Origin: Hydnum rufescens UP504 | Taxonomy: Eukaryota; Basidiomycota; Agaricomycetes; Cantharellales; Hydnaceae | Direction: 5' to 3' | Assembly (NCBI GenBank): GCA_014904985.1 | Contig: MU128917.1 | Location: forward strand, 241,340-305,339 | DNA length: 64,000 nucleotides | In this document: piece by piece, positions 45,345-56,364 of the stretch | Layout of the letters: each line of letters begins with the position of its first letter | How positions within the stretch are numbered: position 1 is the first letter of the stretch | The notes under the pieces: model-generated | What the model was told of the DNA's origin: nothing | The model's database searches: none | What the model saw: the letters and a program-made list of their open reading frames with translations, nothing else | Position numbers and translations under genes: made by a program

Positions 45345-45803
45345 CCGAACCAGTTGGGCTGCTACTCCAAATGGACGCGCGGATTGGGCACTTGGGCCAT
45401 GTACACGCTAGTGGAGAGTACATGCAAGCTACCATCTAATGTCTATACAACGCGTCTGTTTGCAACGCCATCTCTGGCGTGCGCAGGCACTGAGCGCCTA
45501 GCAAGCTCGGTCCACCATCTGGCAAAATTCCTAGTGCAGTTGCCTAGGCCCACGATCAACCGCAATGATTCTGTCAACGAAGGGGAGGAAGAGGGGCTGG
45601 GAACGAGCTCTTCTAAGGCCGTCGGAGTGTCGTCGTCATTGTCGTCTCCGGTCCATGGGGGCGAGTGTGATTCTCTTACCAGGCGGGACCAGCGACCATG
45701 GACATCGATCTTGTTATGAGTCCCATTCGCGAGCACAGAGGGTGAGTCGCGAGAGTGGCGGGCGTCAATCCTGTTCCGACTCGCGTCGCACCGGCGTCCC
45801 CCG
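45345..45803. other. Divergent promoter region, CFT2 and hypothetical gene
   Basis: About 460 bp between divergent starts. ORFs on both strands here show no domain. Confidence 0.35.
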
Positions 45804-48800
45804 ATGTTCTTCACTGCCCTTTCTGGAGATGCTAAATCGCCAAAATCAAGCCCGCTTTGCTATGTTCTCCAGATTGACGATGTCAAAATACTCCTTGATT
45901 GTGGTGCACCCGACTGGTGCCCAGAGGATCCAACCACAAGCAACTGGGAGCCATATTGTGCTGCACTCGAAAGGTTCTCTTCCTCGTACCCCGTCGCGAA
46001 TGCTCGCTCTCACATGGAGTTTCCTCTAGCATCGCGCCCTCAATAGATCTTGTCCTTTTCTCACACGGCGATTTACCTCACATCGGGCTCTATGCTTACG
46101 CTCATGCGCGCTGGGGCCTTCGTGCTCCTGCATACTCATCGCTCCCCGTCCAGGCACTGGGGAGGATTGCTGTCACAGAAGAAGTCGAAAACATCCGCGC
46201 AGAGCAGGATGTTGATTTAATTGCGCCTGAGACTGCCCCTCATCCTCGCATTCCTACCACGAAGGAAGTTGCTACCGCTTTCGAGTCGCTGATCACCCTA
46301 CGCTATTCCCAGCCCTCTCATCTATCAGGTCTGCTTTACAAGCCCGACTACTATGGTGCCTCTAATCGTCTTCAATTCAGGAAAATGTCAAGGCCTTACG
46401 ATTACTCCATACGCGGCGGGTCACACACTAGGAGGTACCTTGTGGAAAATCCGATCTCCCTCATCCGGCACTATAGTCTATGCAGTTGACCTCAACCATA
46501 TGAAAGAACGCCATCTCGATGGCACCGTACTCATAAAAGGCGGTGGCGGAGGCAGTGCCGTTTTCGAGCCCCTCGCACGCCCAGACCTCTTCATCACAGA
46601 TGCAAATAGAGCTCTGATCACTGTTCCTCGTCGGAAAGACCGGGACGCTGCTCTTCTTGGTACTCCACACCGCTGTATAACTGCGGAAATTTCAAACTTA
46701 TTGGAAATACCTCGTTAGACACGATTACGACCACTCTTGAACATTCACATTCTCTCCTCCTCCCATGTGATTCTTCTGCACGCCTTCTTGAACTCCTAAT
46801 CCTCCTCGACCAGCATTGGTCCTTCGCGCGATTGCGTGCTCCAATATGCCTAATGAGTCGCACAGGAAAAGAGATGCGCAGCATCGTCCGGAGTCTCGTT
46901 GAATGGATGGGGGGAACAATCGGCAAGGAAGATGTTGCCATTCCAGCCAATAATAGATCCGGAAAAAGGAAGCGAGATGATGATGATGATGATATGGGCA
47001 ATTTAGCTCTTCAGTTCGGGTAATAGATATTCATTATCTTGTTCCTTGCCTCGCTAACGTGATTTGTAAATTGCACCCCAGCCACCTCGAATTTATCGCT
47101 TCACCTGCCGCACTTCTCCAAAAGTACCCATCTTCGAAACCCAAATTAATCTTATCTGTGCCTGCTACTTTGTCACATGGTCCCTCTCGCGCCTTTTTCA
47201 CGAGTTTTGCCTCCGTTCGAGGAAATGTCATCGTCCTCACTTCGCGCGGCGAACCAGATACGCTCAGTCGTCTGCTTTACGACCGCTGGCTCTCAGCCCA
47301 ACCTCCCGACTCTGTTATTGCTAAGGTAGGGGAGCTTGTCGATGGCCAGGGCGGGATTCTTACTCTTACCGTACGTCGTGGAGATTCCACTCATCTTATT
47401 GACGTGAAACTAATTATGTTCCAATAATCGTCGGTACTGGACGATCAAACAGGTGAAATCTAAAGTCCCCCTTCAGGGTGCCGAGCTCGAAGAATATCAG
47501 ACTCGACAACGGGCTGCAAAAGAGCGTGAAGCGGCTCAGCAGGCCGCGCTCGTTCGGACTCAACGCCTCCTCGAGGCTGATGAAGGGACTGATAGTGAAA
47601 CTGACGAAGAGGATGGACGTGATAGGGAGTCCGATGCAGGTTCTGTCGGTGAGGATGGTGAACGGGGCGAAGGTGGCGGCGACACGGCAATGAAATCGGA
47701 CGCTGGATCGTCCTCCGGGGCTCCCCAGGTTGCCAGCGGGGGCGGATTGGATTGGTCCTTGCTCGATGCGGACGACACGCACGCGCGTGCACAGCAACTT
47801 TCCTATGATATTTATCTCAAGGGGAATGTCTCACGTACGACCTCATTCTTCAAGCCTACGGCAGCGAATGTATCGAATTCGGCCGCACAGGCGGCAGGAT
47901 TGACCCGTTACCGGATGTTTCCTATGGTGGAGAGGAGGCGCCGCGTGGATGCGTATGGCGAGACCCTGGATGTGGGTACCTGGATGCGTAAAGGGAGATC
48001 TCTTGAGGAGGATAACCGGACTGGAGGGGAGGCGAACAAGCAAGAGAGGAGGAAATTCACGAAGTATGTGATGTTCGTTTTTACTATCATTCATCCTTCC
48101 TGTTTCCTCATGTTGGCTTAGGCTGTGGAGGAATCTGTACCGTCCAAATTCATTAGTGAGGTGGTGGAGGTCCCTTTGTCATGTCAATCTTTCTACATCG
48201 ACTTGGAAGGCTTGAACGACGGGAGGGCTATCAAAACCATCGTACCCCAAGTCAATCCTCGCAAAATGGTGCGTTCGATACCATCAATCTAAACTTCGTT
48301 TCGTTGCTTCATGATTAATGCTGCTATAATCCGTAGATCATCGTACATGCTTCTCCCGAAGCCACAGAGTCCCTCATCTCGAGTTGCGCTTCCATTCGCG
48401 CAATGACGCGGGAAATACTTGCTCCTGTCGTGGGAGAGAGTATCATGGTTGGGCAGCAAACCAATACTTTCACCATATCTCTTTCAGATCAGTTACTGGA
48501 TTCCGTCGTGATGTCGCGGGTATGTATGTTCACAAGTATATTTCCTTCCTGGAGGACTCATTTGGATGTTGGACATGTCTCTCTATAGTTCGAGGACAAT
48601 CAAGTGGGATATGTACATGGGAGGATATCCGTCACCGCAGATTCGTCCATACCATTACTTGAGCCTATAGCCCTTGGCGAGCGAGAACCCCCTTCGGATG
48701 CTCATCCGATATACCCCACCACGACCCAGGCACCCAAAAATGGAAACTCTGCGCTACCGTATCGCGCTGCGTCGACCCTCCCTCAATCTACGATCATTGG

Positions 48801-49046
48801 CGATCTTAAATTGGCCATGCTCAAATCCAGGCTCGGCACTCTGGGTATCAGTGCAGAATTTGCGGGAGAGGGCGTCCTTGTTTGTGGTGGTGGGGCTAAC
48901 GGTGGGGGAATGGTGTGTCAACCCAGTACGTCGCTGTGAAGAAAACTGGGCGCGGGCAGGTGATACTAGAGGGTGCTCCATCAGATGTTTATTACACAGT
49001 TCGCCAACAAGTGTACGGACTACATGCTGTAGTAGCTGACATGTAA
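45804..49046 (+). CDS. CFT2: Cleavage and polyadenylation factor subunit 2 (CPSF100/Cft2)
   Basis: Starts MFFTALSGDAKSPKSS, then YVLQIDDVKILLDCGAPDW (metallo-beta-lactamase strand), IDLVLFSHGDLPHIGLYAYA (degenerate SHxDxxHxG: the motif reads SHGDLPHIG), LTITPYAAGHTLGGTLWKI, GTIVYAVDLNHMKERHLDG, RPDLFITDANRALI, a beta-CASP half with LEHSHSLLLPCDSSARLLELL, HLEFIASPAALLQKYPSSK and FASVRGNVIVLTSRGEPDTL, then a highly acidic insert (GTDSETDEEDGRDRESD), and a C-terminal domain (VPSKFISEVVEVPLSCQ, PRKMIIVHASPEATESLI, GYVHGRISV) ending AVVADM-stop at 49046. CPSF100 is the inactive partner of the CPSF73 endonuclease in pre-mRNA 3'-end processing. About seven introns. All expected regions are present. 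(Motifs are quoted in short pieces.). Confidence 0.92.
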
Positions 49047-49108
49047 GACCTCGAAGTTCTATTGTAGTTTATGTTCTTCACAAAATAGCAATCGTCACCA
49101 GCTCCTGA

Positions 49109-49495
49109 TTAATTGCTCGTGATTACCCCCCGTCTCCACTCCATATGCCAATTGTGCTCTTCCACTTCCCTATGACGGCGCTCTTTCGCCACAGGTGAGT
49201 TCGCCCAAAGAAACAGCATGACGTCGTCCTCGGTCCATCTTTTCTGATCTTCCGACTCCATGATCTCCTCTGGCTGATCTCCCGCAACACCCGAAGGACC
49301 AGCTTCATTTGCATACCTTGCTGCTTGACGTTTGAAAATCGAAACGGTCCGATCATTGTTTGTCCTCTTGGGCCCCATCGAGGCTGGCACAGGAACAGGT
49401 GGTCGAGCCGGATTGGGATAGTTCTGGAAGACTTCCAACTGATGTTCCCACCGCTTGATAGCAGCAGCACCATAGTGGTAGTTAAGCAACATCAC
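49109..49495 (-). CDS. Hypothetical ORF, possibly repeat-derived
   Basis: 128-residue open frame with MMLLNYHYGAAAIKRWEHQL, KRTNNDRTVSIFKRQAARYA and a Trp/Glu/Arg-rich end (WTEDDVMLFLWANSPVAKE). An in-frame upstream extension (NNSDAAFIIGTGRQKPS) exists. No domain recognised. It lies where gene space turns into repeats, so it may be a fragment of a mobile element. Confidence 0.3.
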   Translation of the reverse strand: MMLLNYHYGAAAIKRWEHQLEVFQNYPNPARPPVPVPASMGPKRTNNDRTVSIFKRQAARYANEAGPSGVAGDQPEEIMESEDQKRWTEDDVMLFLWANSPVAKERRHREVEEHNWHMEWRRGVITSN

Positions 49496-49972
49496 TGATG
49501 GCTTTTGCCTTCCAGTGCCAATAATGAAAGCGGCATCGGAATTATTGGCCGAGCTTGCGAGGTCCTATTTACACTTCCACTTTGTTTATAGCGCATTTTC
49601 TTCCTCGGACCAAACAATAGCAACCCCGTGAGAAAATGGCAACTCTGTGGGAACTGATTTGTAATGCAGCACATTTGAGCATTTGCTTCCATCGCCCCCG
49701 TGGGAATGGCCACCCCGTGGGAACCGGCATATTTGGTTTCCACTCTTGACTTTCCGCCCTACCCGGATGTAAACCGAGAATTCGGCGCAACAATAGTGTA
49801 GGTGGCACGTGAGTTGACCATCCAGATTTGCTTCCTGTGTTTGTTTACTTGATGCAAAGACATGCACCGCGGCCAGCTCCCATGCACCCGTGATGTGACC
49901 AATGCTGACAATGGGATGACGGTAATCCCATCATTGTCACGAGTAAAGGCTGTCACCCGTGCATGCCAGCTT
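49496..49972. other. Unassigned, start of repeat-rich zone
   Basis: Minus-strand ORFs overlap but none has a recognisable domain. A short inverted pair CAATGGGATGAC / GTAATCCCATCATTG lies near 49910-49938. Confidence 0.3.
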
Positions 49973-50109
49973 GTACTCTTGCCTTAGGTGGCTGCTTTGT
50001 CCATACATGGCTGGTACTCTTGCCTTAGGTGGCTGCTTTGTCCATACATGACTTGTACTCTTGCCTTAGGTGGCTGCTTTGTCCATACATGGCTTGTACT
50101 CTTGCCTTA
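49973..50109. repeat. 41-bp tandem repeat, about 3.4 units
   Basis: The segment GGTGGCTGCTTTGTCCATAC recurs at 49988, 50029 and 50070, an exact 41-bp period. The fourth unit is cut by the MITE at 50110 after GCCTTA and resumes at 50252 (TTAGGTGGCTGC). Units differ at only a few bases. Confidence 0.9.
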
Positions 50110-50251
50110 GGGCCTGTTTGGATACCCCAGAAACATTTCAAAGCAATACATTTCTCAATATAAAAATGGCAAAATGACCCAAAATGTTTTGCCATTTTTA
50201 TATTGAGAAATGCATTTCTTTGAAATGTTTCTGGGGTATCCAAACAGGCCC
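50110..50251. mobile_element. Hairpin MITE, PIF/Harbinger type
   Basis: 142 bp, almost entirely an inverted repeat: two 65-nt arms with only two mismatches around a 12-nt loop. It begins GGGCCTGTTTGGATACCCC and ends with the complement. It is flanked by the trinucleotide TTA on both sides (50107-50109 and 50252-50254), and the tandem repeat it interrupts has a single TTA at that place, so TTA is a true target duplication. A TTA duplication and GGSCCTGTTTGG-like ends fit PIF/Harbinger (Tourist-like) elements, and the autonomous element at 54639 has similar ends (GGCCCTGTTTGGATGC). Confidence 0.92.
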
Positions 50252-50297
50252 TTAGGTGGCTGCTGTGAGCCTATGGTGCCAGCTTTGAGCCTGCCAT

Positions 50298-50987
50298 TGT
50301 TAGTATGAGAGGATTGGATCAATCTTGTTTTTATTACATAATCCACATGATGTATATAGCTTGGGAATTCCTGATCTCCTATCAAGTTTTTCTTTTGCCA
50401 AGGCTGTGGGCCGCTCTGTGATACCTGGAGATTAACCCACAGTGAAGTGGTGTTCCTGTCTCCCTGGCTCTAATGTCCCCATGCTGCATGCACCACCCTC
50501 CTTGTGTCCATGAATCCCACCATGTGTGTGGATTCATCACATGACCAAACCCAAACTCATATTCAACCCCATGACACTGTATCTGAAAGTATAGCCTGTA
50601 TTGACTTGAAGCTGTAACCTGCAACCATGGCCCCTGTGGTTAACCTGCAACTGAAACTGAAACCATACCTGTACCCTGAAAAAGTTACCTGACTGTATTG
50701 TGGCTGACCTGCACCCATAACCCATGATGCTGTTACACCTGATCTTCACCTATCACATGCACACCCTCCATTCCTTTGTACTGCCAGTGCAGATATCCCT
50801 TATGTAACCAACCCTGCCACTCTTTTTTTTTCATTTGTTCCTGGTGGACTTTTTTTCCTATTCTGATTGAGACCTGTCCCCTGCTGTTGGGATTGGATCA
50901 GTCTCATCTTGATTATGTAATCCACATGATGTACAGTATATAGCTCAGGATCCCCTGACCCCCTATTAAGTTTTTCTCTCACTAACA
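50298..50987. mobile_element. Terminal-repeat retrotransposon in miniature (TRIM-like)
   Basis: Two direct repeats of about 103 bp, at 50298-50400 and 50885-50987, share GATTGGATCA, TAATCCACATGATGTA and ATATAGCT and end in TCAAGTTTTTCT or TTAAGTTTTTCT stretches. The element starts TGTTAG and ends CTAACA, and the flanking pentamers are identical (GCCAT at 50293-50297 and 50988-50992), the 5-bp duplication expected of LTR retrotransposons. The 484-bp interior has no reverse transcriptase or gag. Primer-binding and polypurine sites were not obvious. It is non-autonomous and diverged between its two LTRs, so not young. Confidence 0.7.
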
Positions 50988-51208
50988 GCCATAAGTCTGT
51001 ATGCCTGCATTTAAAAAATGATATAATCTGTATTCTCATGAGATAACCACATTGATTATGCCAAACTGAAATGCATTTCATCAAGGTATTTTAAATGGAA
51101 ATTCATATTAGAATAGCATTTGGGACTCTGGGGCCAATACACTTGTGTCTGAGGATGTCAAATTCAGATGTGGAATCAAGACAATTCTCCCCATATGCAC
51201 TCTACAGA

Positions 51209-52520
51209 ATACACCCCCCCCCTGCTAAAACCCCCCTGCTAATACACCCCCCTGCTAATACACCCCCCTGTATACACCCCCCCTGCTAATACACCCCCCT
51301 GCTAATAACCCCCCCTGCTAATACACCCCCCTGCTAATACACCCCCCCTGCTAATACACCCCCTGCTATAACCCCCTTGTTGGTAAAACCCCCCTCCCTT
51401 GCTGTAATACCCCCCCCCTTATTGGGTACACTCCCCTTCCTTCCTGGTAATCCCCCACCCCCTTATTGGTAACACTCCCCTTCCTTCCTGGTAAAACACC
51501 CACCCCCTTATTGGTAACACTCCCCTTCTCTTCCTGGTAATCCCCCTTCCCTTCCTGGTAATCCCCCCCCCCTTATTGGTAACACCCCCCTTCCCTTCCT
51601 GGTAATCCCCCTTCCCTTCCTGGTAATCCCCCCCCCCTTATTGGTAAACTCCCCCTTCCTTCCTGGTAATCCCCCCCCCTTATTGGTACACTCCCCTTCC
51701 TTCCTGGTATTCCCCCCCCCCCTTATTGGTAACACTCCCCTTCCCTTCCTGGTAATCCCCCACCCCCTTATTGGTAACACTCCCCTTCCCTTCCTGGTAA
51801 TCCCCCCCCCTTATTGGTAACACTCCCCCTTCCCTTCCTGGTAATCCCCCCCCCCTTATTGGTAACACTCCCCCTTCCCTTCCTGGTAATACCTCCCCCA
51901 CCCTTATTGGTACACCCCCCTTCCCTTATTGGTACCACCCCCCTTCCCTTCCTGGTAACACCCCCTCCCTTCCTGGTAACACCCCCCTCCCTTCCTGGTA
52001 ACACCCCCCCCCCTATTGGCAACACTCCCCCTTCCCTTCCTGGTAATACCCCCCCCTATTGGCAACACTCCCCTTCCCTTCCTGGTAATACCTCCCCCCC
52101 CTGCTGGCAACAACCCCCCTTGTTGGTAACACCCCCCTTTATTGGTACCACCCCCCCTTCCCTTCCTGGTAATACCTCCCCCCCTGCTGGCAACAACCCC
52201 CCCTTGTTGGTAACACCCCCCTTCCTTTATTGGTAACACCCCCCCTTCCTTTATTGGTACCACCCCCCCTTCCCTTCCTGGTAATACCCCACCCCCCCTG
52301 CTGGCAACAACCCCCCCTTGTTGGTAATACCCCCCCTTCCTTTATTGGTACCACCCCCCTTCCCTTCCTGGGAATACCCCCCCCCTATTGGCAACACTCC
52401 CCCTTCCCTTCCTGGTAATACCTCCCCCCCCCTGCTGGCAACAACCCCCCCTTGTTGGTAACACCCCCCTGGTAATACCCCCCCTTCCTGGTAATACCCC
52501 CCTTCTGGAGTTACCAACCT
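51209..52520. repeat. C-rich minisatellite, 1.3 kb
   Basis: Built of short modules separated by runs of 5-9 C: first CCTGCTAATACACCCCC-like units (51220-51370), then alternating CCTTATTGGTAACAC and CCTTCCCTTCCTGGTAAT modules with a higher-order period of about 40 bp, and later CTGCTGGCAACAAC and CTTGTTGGTAACAC variants. The minus strand is a series of G-runs. Open frames on both strands (Gly/Lys-rich or Pro-rich) follow from the repeat and are not genes. Confidence 0.95.
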
Positions 52521-52639
52521 CCCCTAACAAACCCCTTGGAATTAGACCCACCCCCCGGGCAAGTGGATTGATTGTGCTCCCTCGGTACCACTTAGAAGTG
52601 CCAGTACATAGGATTCTAATTGCCAAGTAAGTGTGTAGT

Positions 52640-52720
52640 CTCCTTAGTCTTATTGGTTAAGGTGGATTGCTGCTGTAGTGGCATTGAGAGGTCCATGTTC
52701 AAACCTGAGTGAGAGTGTTT
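52640..52720 (+). repeat. tRNA-like (SINE-type) promoter remnant
   Basis: TAGTCTTATTGGTTAAGGTGG resembles an A box, and about 45 bp later ATGTTCAAACCTG resembles a B box (GTTCAAACC core). It does not fold into a convincing tRNA, so a tRNA-derived SINE fragment is more likely. A similar A/B pair occurs near 59120. Confidence 0.35.
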
Positions 52721-52851
52721 GTTTTTGGCACCTTGGCTCTCATCACATGGGATCCGCCGGCTCACTGCCAGTTCAAACTCCGCAGATGAGCTAAGCAAAA
52801 TTGAAACTCCGAAGATGAGGTAATCATCGACCTAACTCCCTTCTGTTATAG

Positions 52852-54260
52852 ATTATGACCTGTTGCGGGTCCTGCGACTGGTACAACTGAAGAATAGGAA
52901 GATCAAGACTGCTGGCGACATAACTAGGATACCGCCTAGAAAGGCAAGCAGACAACCACACCCGCTGTTGAGGGTGTGGTCCAAAGGTGAGCTTTTCATT
53001 GGTAGTAGATACAATGGCACAAAAAGAGCAGCTTTCACTGCTCTTTTTGCACTACTTTGAATTTCTTTACTGACCACCTTTTAATTCATTCTAGGTCATG
53101 GCATGGCATCAAATGAAACCCCCCCCAAACAAGGAGATCTGGTTGGCCAGGGCCCCAGCAGCAACATGTGAACTGAAACCATGCAAAATGAAACCAAGCC
53201 AAATGAAACCATGCCAAACCCAATGGAACAGTGCCAAATGAAAATGTGAGAGGTGGCCATGCACCACCCGAGTGGCCCATGAAGCACACACCTGCTGCAG
53301 CAGGTGTGTGGTTCTATGTAAGGTAAGTGCACCCCCAATGGTGCACAAAGAGCAGCATTTGCTGCTCCTTTTGTGCTGGTTTTAATTTATTTAACTAATA
53401 TATCTATTATTATAGGTGGCCACAAATGAAGACCAGTGAAACAAAACCCCCCTGAAATGGTAACCTGCCTGCAAAGTGAATCCCACAAACAATGACACAC
53501 CAAACAAAGACACGAAGTGACACCAAACCATATGAACCCCACACCTGCTATCACAGGTGTGTGGGTCTATACAAGGTAAGTAATCTGCCCCCAATGGTGC
53601 AAAAAGAGCAGCCCTTGCTGCTCTTTTTGTGTTCATTTTAACTAACGCATTATTTACTATCCTAGGTTATTGCCTCAACCACCTGCCAAATGAATCCCTC
53701 CCCCCCCCTGGAAATAATAACACACCTGGCAAATGAGAGCCACAAACATGACCCCCCCAGGAACATCCACCAGATGAAACCCAGGAATGGGAACATATGA
53801 TGCAAGACTGCAGGGACCCCAGATGAGCCACACACCTGCCAAAGCAGGTGTGTAGTAATTTTAAGGTAAGTATGATCCTGCAAAGGGAGCAGCATGTGCT
53901 GCTCCTTTTGTGTGGCTTTCTTTCCCCTCCTTTTTTACTAACCATTATTTATTATCCTAGTTTTTTCCTGAAGCACAACCCTGACCAACCCCAATCAAGA
54001 TCCATGACCCTGCTGAGCAAACACACGAGACAGCAACCTACCCCCAAATGAAATCCATGAATGGCAACAAAGTTGAAAACATGACACAAGACCACAGAAA
54101 CCCCAGACAAACCACACCCACTGAAGCAGGTGTGGTAATTTTTGAGGTAAGTATTCCCTGTCTATAAGTATGATCACACAAAAGGAGCAGCATGCACTGC
54201 TCCTTTTGCATGGTTTTTCTTTTTTACTAACTTATTATTTGTTATCATGGGTATTTTTCT
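52852..54260 (+). repeat. Five-unit exon/intron array with paired hairpins
   Basis: Each unit holds, in order: (1) a 120-200-nt A/C-rich segment poor in U; (2) hairpin H1, of type CACACCTGC/GCAGGTGTG, at 52955-52980, 53285-53310, 53535-53566, 53830-53853, 54111-54136; (3) a donor AG|GTAAGT (GTGAGC in unit 1) 5-13 nt after H1, at 52987, 53323, 53576, 53866, 54147; (4) hairpin H2, of type AGAGCAGC/GCTGCTCT with a T-run, at about 53017, 53344, 53598, 53879, 54178; (5) a branch-like TAAC or TGAC and an acceptor TAG, at 53094, 53415, 53665, 53960, lost (CATGG) in the last unit. H2 spacing is 254-327 bp. Stops occur in all frames of the exons, so a coding role on the plus strand is unlikely. Confidence 0.75.
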
Positions 54261-54638
54261 GAACCCACAGCCACACCAACCCCAACTGAACCCTCTCTCC
54301 CCTGACCCAAACCCACACAAACTGCCAAATGAAAATGCGTGACCCTGGGTGATGGGAGGATATGTAGAAGATAATAATTGTAATCATAAATGAATAATTA
54401 TAAACAAAAGACACCACTCTAGAGGGCTCCATTTTTTTTCACATAGAGTCTGACTTCATGCCCAATTGTGAACTTGGATTTTGGTTAGAGATACAGGATG
54501 GATTTAAATTTAAATTTATTTCTTTATTTCTCTACACTTGTGCTGAGTGGTGTTGAGCACCAAATTCTCGGTTCTCAGTTTTACATCTGGGTAGGGCAGA
54601 AAGTCCTCAACTTTTGGTTTCTTGGAGCCAAATACTTA
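54261..54638. other. Unassigned, AT-rich
   Basis: About 380 bp between the hairpin array and the Harbinger element. Nothing recognised. Confidence 0.35.
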
Positions 54639-54904
54639 GGCCCTGTTTGGATGCAAGAATCTGGATTCTTTTTCCAGATTCTACTAGTAAAAAAATGTAG
54701 ATTCTTTCAGATTATTTTTCAGATTCTTCTGTCAGATTCTTGCTGAACTTCAAGAATCTGAAAGAATCTACTTTCTGTTTGGATGCCTAGATTCTATCAG
54801 ATTCTTTCAGATTCTATATTTGGGGACAGAGACTGGACCTGGCTGAACATTGTTGATCTGTCACCCTGTTCCTCATCCTACCTTGGTTCTACCTTCAACT
54901 AACA

Positions 54905-55720
54905 ATGCCAAAATCCAGCACAAAGCAACCCAAAGCCACCATGGATGTTCCTCCAGTATCTGCTGCCAAGGGACACACTGAGAAACTCACTGTGTCTGAG
55001 ATTGCTGACACATCTGTAATGAAGAGGAAGGGAAAGAAAGGCAAAGTGGAAAATGGCTCTGGTGAAAGTGACAGCCATGTGACCTGGAACAGCACTGACA
55101 AAGGTGAACTAATTCAGTTCCTCCTTGAGATTAAATGCAGTGGTCGTGACTCAGAAGGGGCTTCTTTCAAAGCATCAGTCTGGGCTGACATGGCTGCCCA
55201 GTTTAAGGCAGCTGGTGGCCCTGGGGCCAATAAAACAGCTCAATCTTGCAAAAATAGTACCAAAAGGTCTGTGCTGATCTTTTCTCCATTCTATTTTGCT
55301 CATGGAAGGTCTCCCCATCCTAGCTCAAGGAGACCTATTGGGTAGTCAAGAAGTTAATGGGTCAATCAGGATTTTCATGGAGCTTTGAACATGGGGCAGA
55401 TATTAATGAAGATTCTGAAGGTGTATGGGAGAAATATGTGGAGGTAATGATTCTCTATAATTATACAAAACTGAGGGCTAATGTATGGCATTGGAAGGCC
55501 AATCCCCTTGCCAAAAATTTTTGCTCCCATGGATGGCCACACTGGACCAAGATGGAAGAAATTCATGCTGGGCTGGTTGCCAAAGGTGGATGAGCTTTCT
55601 GTGCAGCATCTGCTGCTGGATATATCCCCAAGGACAATGAGGACAATGAAAAGAATGAGGAGGACCAATGGGGCTTCAAGATTAATGAAAGCAAAGAGGT
55701 TTGGTTTTGATTTTTAGTGA
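54905..55720 (+). CDS. Myb/SANT-like DNA-binding protein of Harbinger element
   Basis: ATG at 54905 opens MPKSSTKQPKATMDV, then a Lys-rich stretch (KRKGKKGKVE) and the Myb/SANT-like fold: VTWNSTDKGELIQFLLEIK, FKASVWADMAAQFKA, GGPGANKTAQSCKN. An intron of about 90 nt (starting at about 55264) leads to GFSWSFEHGADINEDSEG, then WKANPLAKNFCSHGWPHW. In Harbinger elements this second protein helps import the transposase into the nucleus and bind the ends. The 3' part is less clear: more exons (about 55750-56330, PTSDSPYSWATT, ELLNVLQHESRATD) probably belong to it. Confidence 0.65.
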
Positions 55721-56364
55721 AAATATCAATGGTTGACAGAATTATTGGAATAGGAGACATCAATCACCCCTCTTCAACACTTAAGATCGACCTCACACTT
55801 ACTGGGACCCCCACTAGGTCTGCGCTGTCTCCCACCTCCGATTCCCCTTATTCCTGGGCCACCACACCCAGCCCCTCCCTTGTACCTCCCCCAACAGCTG
55901 GAAGCCTGCCAACAAAGAAGTGAGTGTCATCTGCTGTCCCTGTGACATTGATTAAGAAGCCTTGGACATCCAGTCATGCACTCAATGCTATCGCTGAGAG
56001 CCTGGTGGACTTCAATAATATCTTCCAGGCTACCTCAGGCAGCACAAGCAGTAATAGCAATATTCTCATGACTCCTCAATGAAAAATCCAGGCAGTGGGT
56101 CATGTGCAGGAGGTAGAAGATACTCTCAGCAATGCCAAATTAACCGAGCTGCTGAATGTACTACAGCATGAGTCCAGGGCCACTGATATCTACCTGAGCA
56201 TCAAGCAGCCAGGTCTGTGTGCAGAATGGGTCAAAACAAAGATCAGCCCTCATATGTGTCGCCACATACAGGGGGATCTCTCAGAGGATGTATTCCGTGG
56301 CCCCCAATCTGGACCTAGTGCATGGAATTAGAGTGTCACTTGTCTGTATTATTGTATATATCCC

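Noticed and set aside
51508..52630. Long Gly-rich or Pro-rich ORFs on both strands
   Set aside because: They are forced by the C-rich minisatellite, which lacks stops in several frames; no start context, domain or unique sequence.
52640..52720. A functional tRNA gene
   Set aside because: A- and B-box-like words are present but no acceptor stem or anticodon arm could be folded.
53086..53945. Minus-strand ORFs of 60-90 residues across the hairpin array
   Set aside because: Similar proteins appear because the DNA is repeated; splice signals and exon order fit the plus strand better.
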